54,642 nt of DNA, taken from contig JAKMCX010000045.1 of the NCBI GenBank assembly GCA_022428285.1, forward strand, positions 1 through 54,642, written 5' to 3'. Of the stretch, positions 53,402 to 54,642 are shown piece after piece. Positions within the stretch are counted from its first letter, which is position 1, and every line of letters starts with the position of its first letter. The position numbers and the translations under genes are program-made. Below the pieces are notes generated by a model that was not told the DNA's origin, searched no databases, and saw nothing but the letters and a program-made list of their open reading frames with translations. Source of the DNA: Flavobacteriales bacterium. Lineage in GTDB: Bacteria > Bacteroidota > Bacteroidia > Flavobacteriales_D > Sanyastnellaceae.

Positions 53402-54529
53402 TCAAGGACGGCTGGAAACGGCCTCGAATCCAGGTGAACTCCAAATGGAGTATCCGCCTTGTCCGTCATCGGACATCAAAAGCACATCCAGTCCCAATTC
53501 GGGATACAGGTTCAGGAACCCCTTGGTTTGTTCTGCGCCCAGCACCATGAAGGCTGTGGCCATTGCATCGGCGTAGGCGCCCGTGGGTGCCATTACCGTG
53601 GCGCTCAAGAGTCCATTGGCCGCTGGCCATCCCGTTCCCGGATCTATGGTGTGGCTGATTTTGCGGCCGTCCACCTCATGGAACTTTCGGTAACTCCCGC
53701 TGGTGCAGATGGCCCTGTCTTGAACCGCAACGACCATTTCAAAAGTCCTGTCCGCACCTGTGCTGCCTTCGATGGGCCGGTCCACGGCAATGCGCCAAGG
53801 ACCGCCTGAAGCATTGCTGCCCCGGCACACGACTTCCCCTCCGAGCTCCACCATCGCATCTGTGATGCCGCGTTCTCTCAGGGCCTCCAAAAGGAGGTCT
53901 ACACTGTATCCCTGCGCAATGGCATTGAAATCCAACGCTGCTCTGGGATCTCCCTTGCGCACCCAGGTGGCTTTGTAGTATCCATCCTCCTCTTCCTCGT
54001 TCATGTCGAAGCGGTCCGGTACCATCCCAATGAACGACATCACGCTGTCCACTTGGTCAGCCCCCACTTCTCCCATTTCTGACAAGCCAAACCCCCAGAG
54101 CTCTACCAATGGACTGACTGTAGGGTCAAATGCACCCCGGGTCAAACCGTGCAACTCCTCGGACAACGCCCACAATGGGCCTATGATTTGGGTGGAATCA
54201 ACAAAACCAAAGAGCGAGTCCGTGCGGTCCCATGCGTTGATTTGATTGATGCGGCTGAGCGGCCTCCACAGGCTGACTTCGCGGTCGATCATCTCCAGGA
54301 TGTCTTCGAACACCGCGTCCTCCAGACGCAGTTCTGAGACGTACTTGATGGAGTAGGTGGTGCCTTGGGCCTCTCCTGTGTGTTGCTGTATGGCGGCTTC
54401 CAACCGGTCACTTTGGACTTCCTCGGTCCTGGATGCACCGCCACACGACGAAAACAGCACCGCCACAAACGGGACCGCCAGCACGAGGCTGGCGGAAATC
54501 CCATGAAATTTGATGCTGTTGTGCATCAT
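53402..54529 (-). CDS. apbE: FAD:protein FMN transferase ApbE, predicted lipoprotein
   Basis: 375 residues from the ATG at 54529, which overlaps the nqrF stop (ATGA); the next codon is also ATG. The upstream part of the open frame lies within nqrF. The lipobox is AVLFSSC. ApbE motifs are [49 protein letters not shown] and [11 protein letters not shown]. ApbE attaches FMN through a phosphoester to Thr of NqrB and NqrC in the periplasm. It is at the end of the nqr operon, fitting that role. Confidence 0.95.
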   Translation of the reverse strand: MMHNSIKFHGISASLVLAVPFVAVLFSSCGGASRTEEVQSDRLEAAIQQHTGEAQGTTYSIKYVSELRLEDAVFEDILEMIDREVSLWRPLSRINQINAWDRTDSLFGFVDSTQIIGPLWALSEELHGLTRGAFDPTVSPLVELWGFGLSEMGEVGADQVDSVMSFIGMVPDRFDMNEEEEDGYYKATWVRKGDPRAALDFNAIAQGYSVDLLLEALRERGITDAMVELGGEVVCRGSNASGGPWRIAVDRPIEGSTGADRTFEMVVAVQDRAICTSGSYRKFHEVDGRKISHTIDPGTGWPAANGLLSATVMAPTGAYADAMATAFMVLGAEQTKGFLNLYPELGLDVLLMSDDGQGGYSIWSSPGFEAVSSRP

Positions 54530-54642
54530 CCTCCGAAATCGTCGAAGGCCACATTCTCGGGCGGCACACCCCAATCGTCGCACATCTTGAGCACGGCTTG
54601 GTTCATCAGTGGCGGACCACAGAAGTAGAACTCGATGTCCTC
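54526..54642 (-). CDS. nqrF: Na+-translocating NADH:quinone reductase subunit F, C-terminus (partial)
   Basis: The last 38 residues are visible: [20 protein letters not shown], then [14 protein letters not shown] and stop. The CGPPxMN motif is the NADH-binding end of ferredoxin-NADP reductase-type domains, and DDFGG is the NqrF terminus. NqrF takes electrons from NADH into the Na+-pumping complex. The rest of the gene lies to the right of the window. Its stop overlaps the start of apbE. Confidence 0.95.
   Translation of the reverse strand, partial: EDIEFYFCGPPLMNQAVLKMCDDWGVPPENVAFDDFGG

Overview
The window comes from a member of the Bacteroidota, most likely a marine Flavobacteriales-type bacterium with fairly high GC (mid to high 50s % by eye). 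The evidence is: type IX secretion (T9SS) C-terminal sorting domains on two secreted proteins, promoters with the Bacteroidota -7 box TANNTTTG, Bacteroidota-typical families (DUF1599, BT_3928-type DoxX, CtlX, M49 lipoprotein, LptF/G with a large insert), a Na+-translocating NADH:quinone reductase end (nqrF-apbE), and giant secreted proteins with GCTD-type Cys repeats and HYR domains. Genus and species cannot be told from the sequence alone. No rRNA, tRNA, insertion sequence, phage or CRISPR was seen, and no gene-free stretch exceeds about 210 bases.

Layout. 1-2.6 kb: a T9SS protein with four carbohydrate-binding-like modules and a thioesterase. 2.7-6.1 kb: HU, trmH, a MATE exporter, fmt. 6.2-9.3 kb: a 1035-residue methylmalonyl-CoA mutase that appears to fuse a shortened small subunit to a complete large subunit. 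9.3-11.1 kb: csaA, a GmhB-like HAD phosphatase and a class IV aminotransferase. 11.1-15.9 kb: an orphan DppB-type permease, a DoxX/thioredoxin-like membrane protein and DUF1599, divergent from folP-cdaA (folate and c-di-AMP). 15.9-19.8 kb: a choice-of-anchor B T9SS protein, a small antitoxin-like protein and an M49 peptidase lipoprotein. 19.8-24.6 kb: an LptF/G permease, two glycosyltransferases and a 2OG-Fe(II) oxygenase. 24.8-31.4 kb: an HtrA protease, a Lon-N-domain protein, a lipoprotein, two guanidino-group enzymes and argS.

32.1-43.4 kb is one gene for a 3747-residue secreted mosaic protein. It has five copies of a ~190-residue module I cannot name, four carbohydrate-binding-like modules, twelve HYR-like domains and about 39 GCTD-type Cys repeats, and ends in a half-dockerin. 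A second secreted protein (51.3-53.0 kb) carries two of the same Cys repeats and the same half-dockerin ending, and neither has a recognisable T9SS sorting domain. This shared C-terminal tag and the repeated module are the best candidates for something undescribed.

43.5-48.6 kb: ffh, folD, ribD, an EamA transporter and an SGNH lipoprotein. 48.6-51.3 kb: a GIN-like lipoprotein, mazG, and a PagL-type lipid A deacylase divergent from it. 53.2-54.6 kb: a small one-helix Cys protein that may be an NqrM counterpart, convergent with apbE and the 3' end of nqrF.

Two general traits stand out. Several start codons lie only 4-10 nt after a TANNTTTG box, which implies leaderless or near-leaderless mRNAs. 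Most convergent gene pairs end 0-11 nt apart, or overlap, without a visible terminator.
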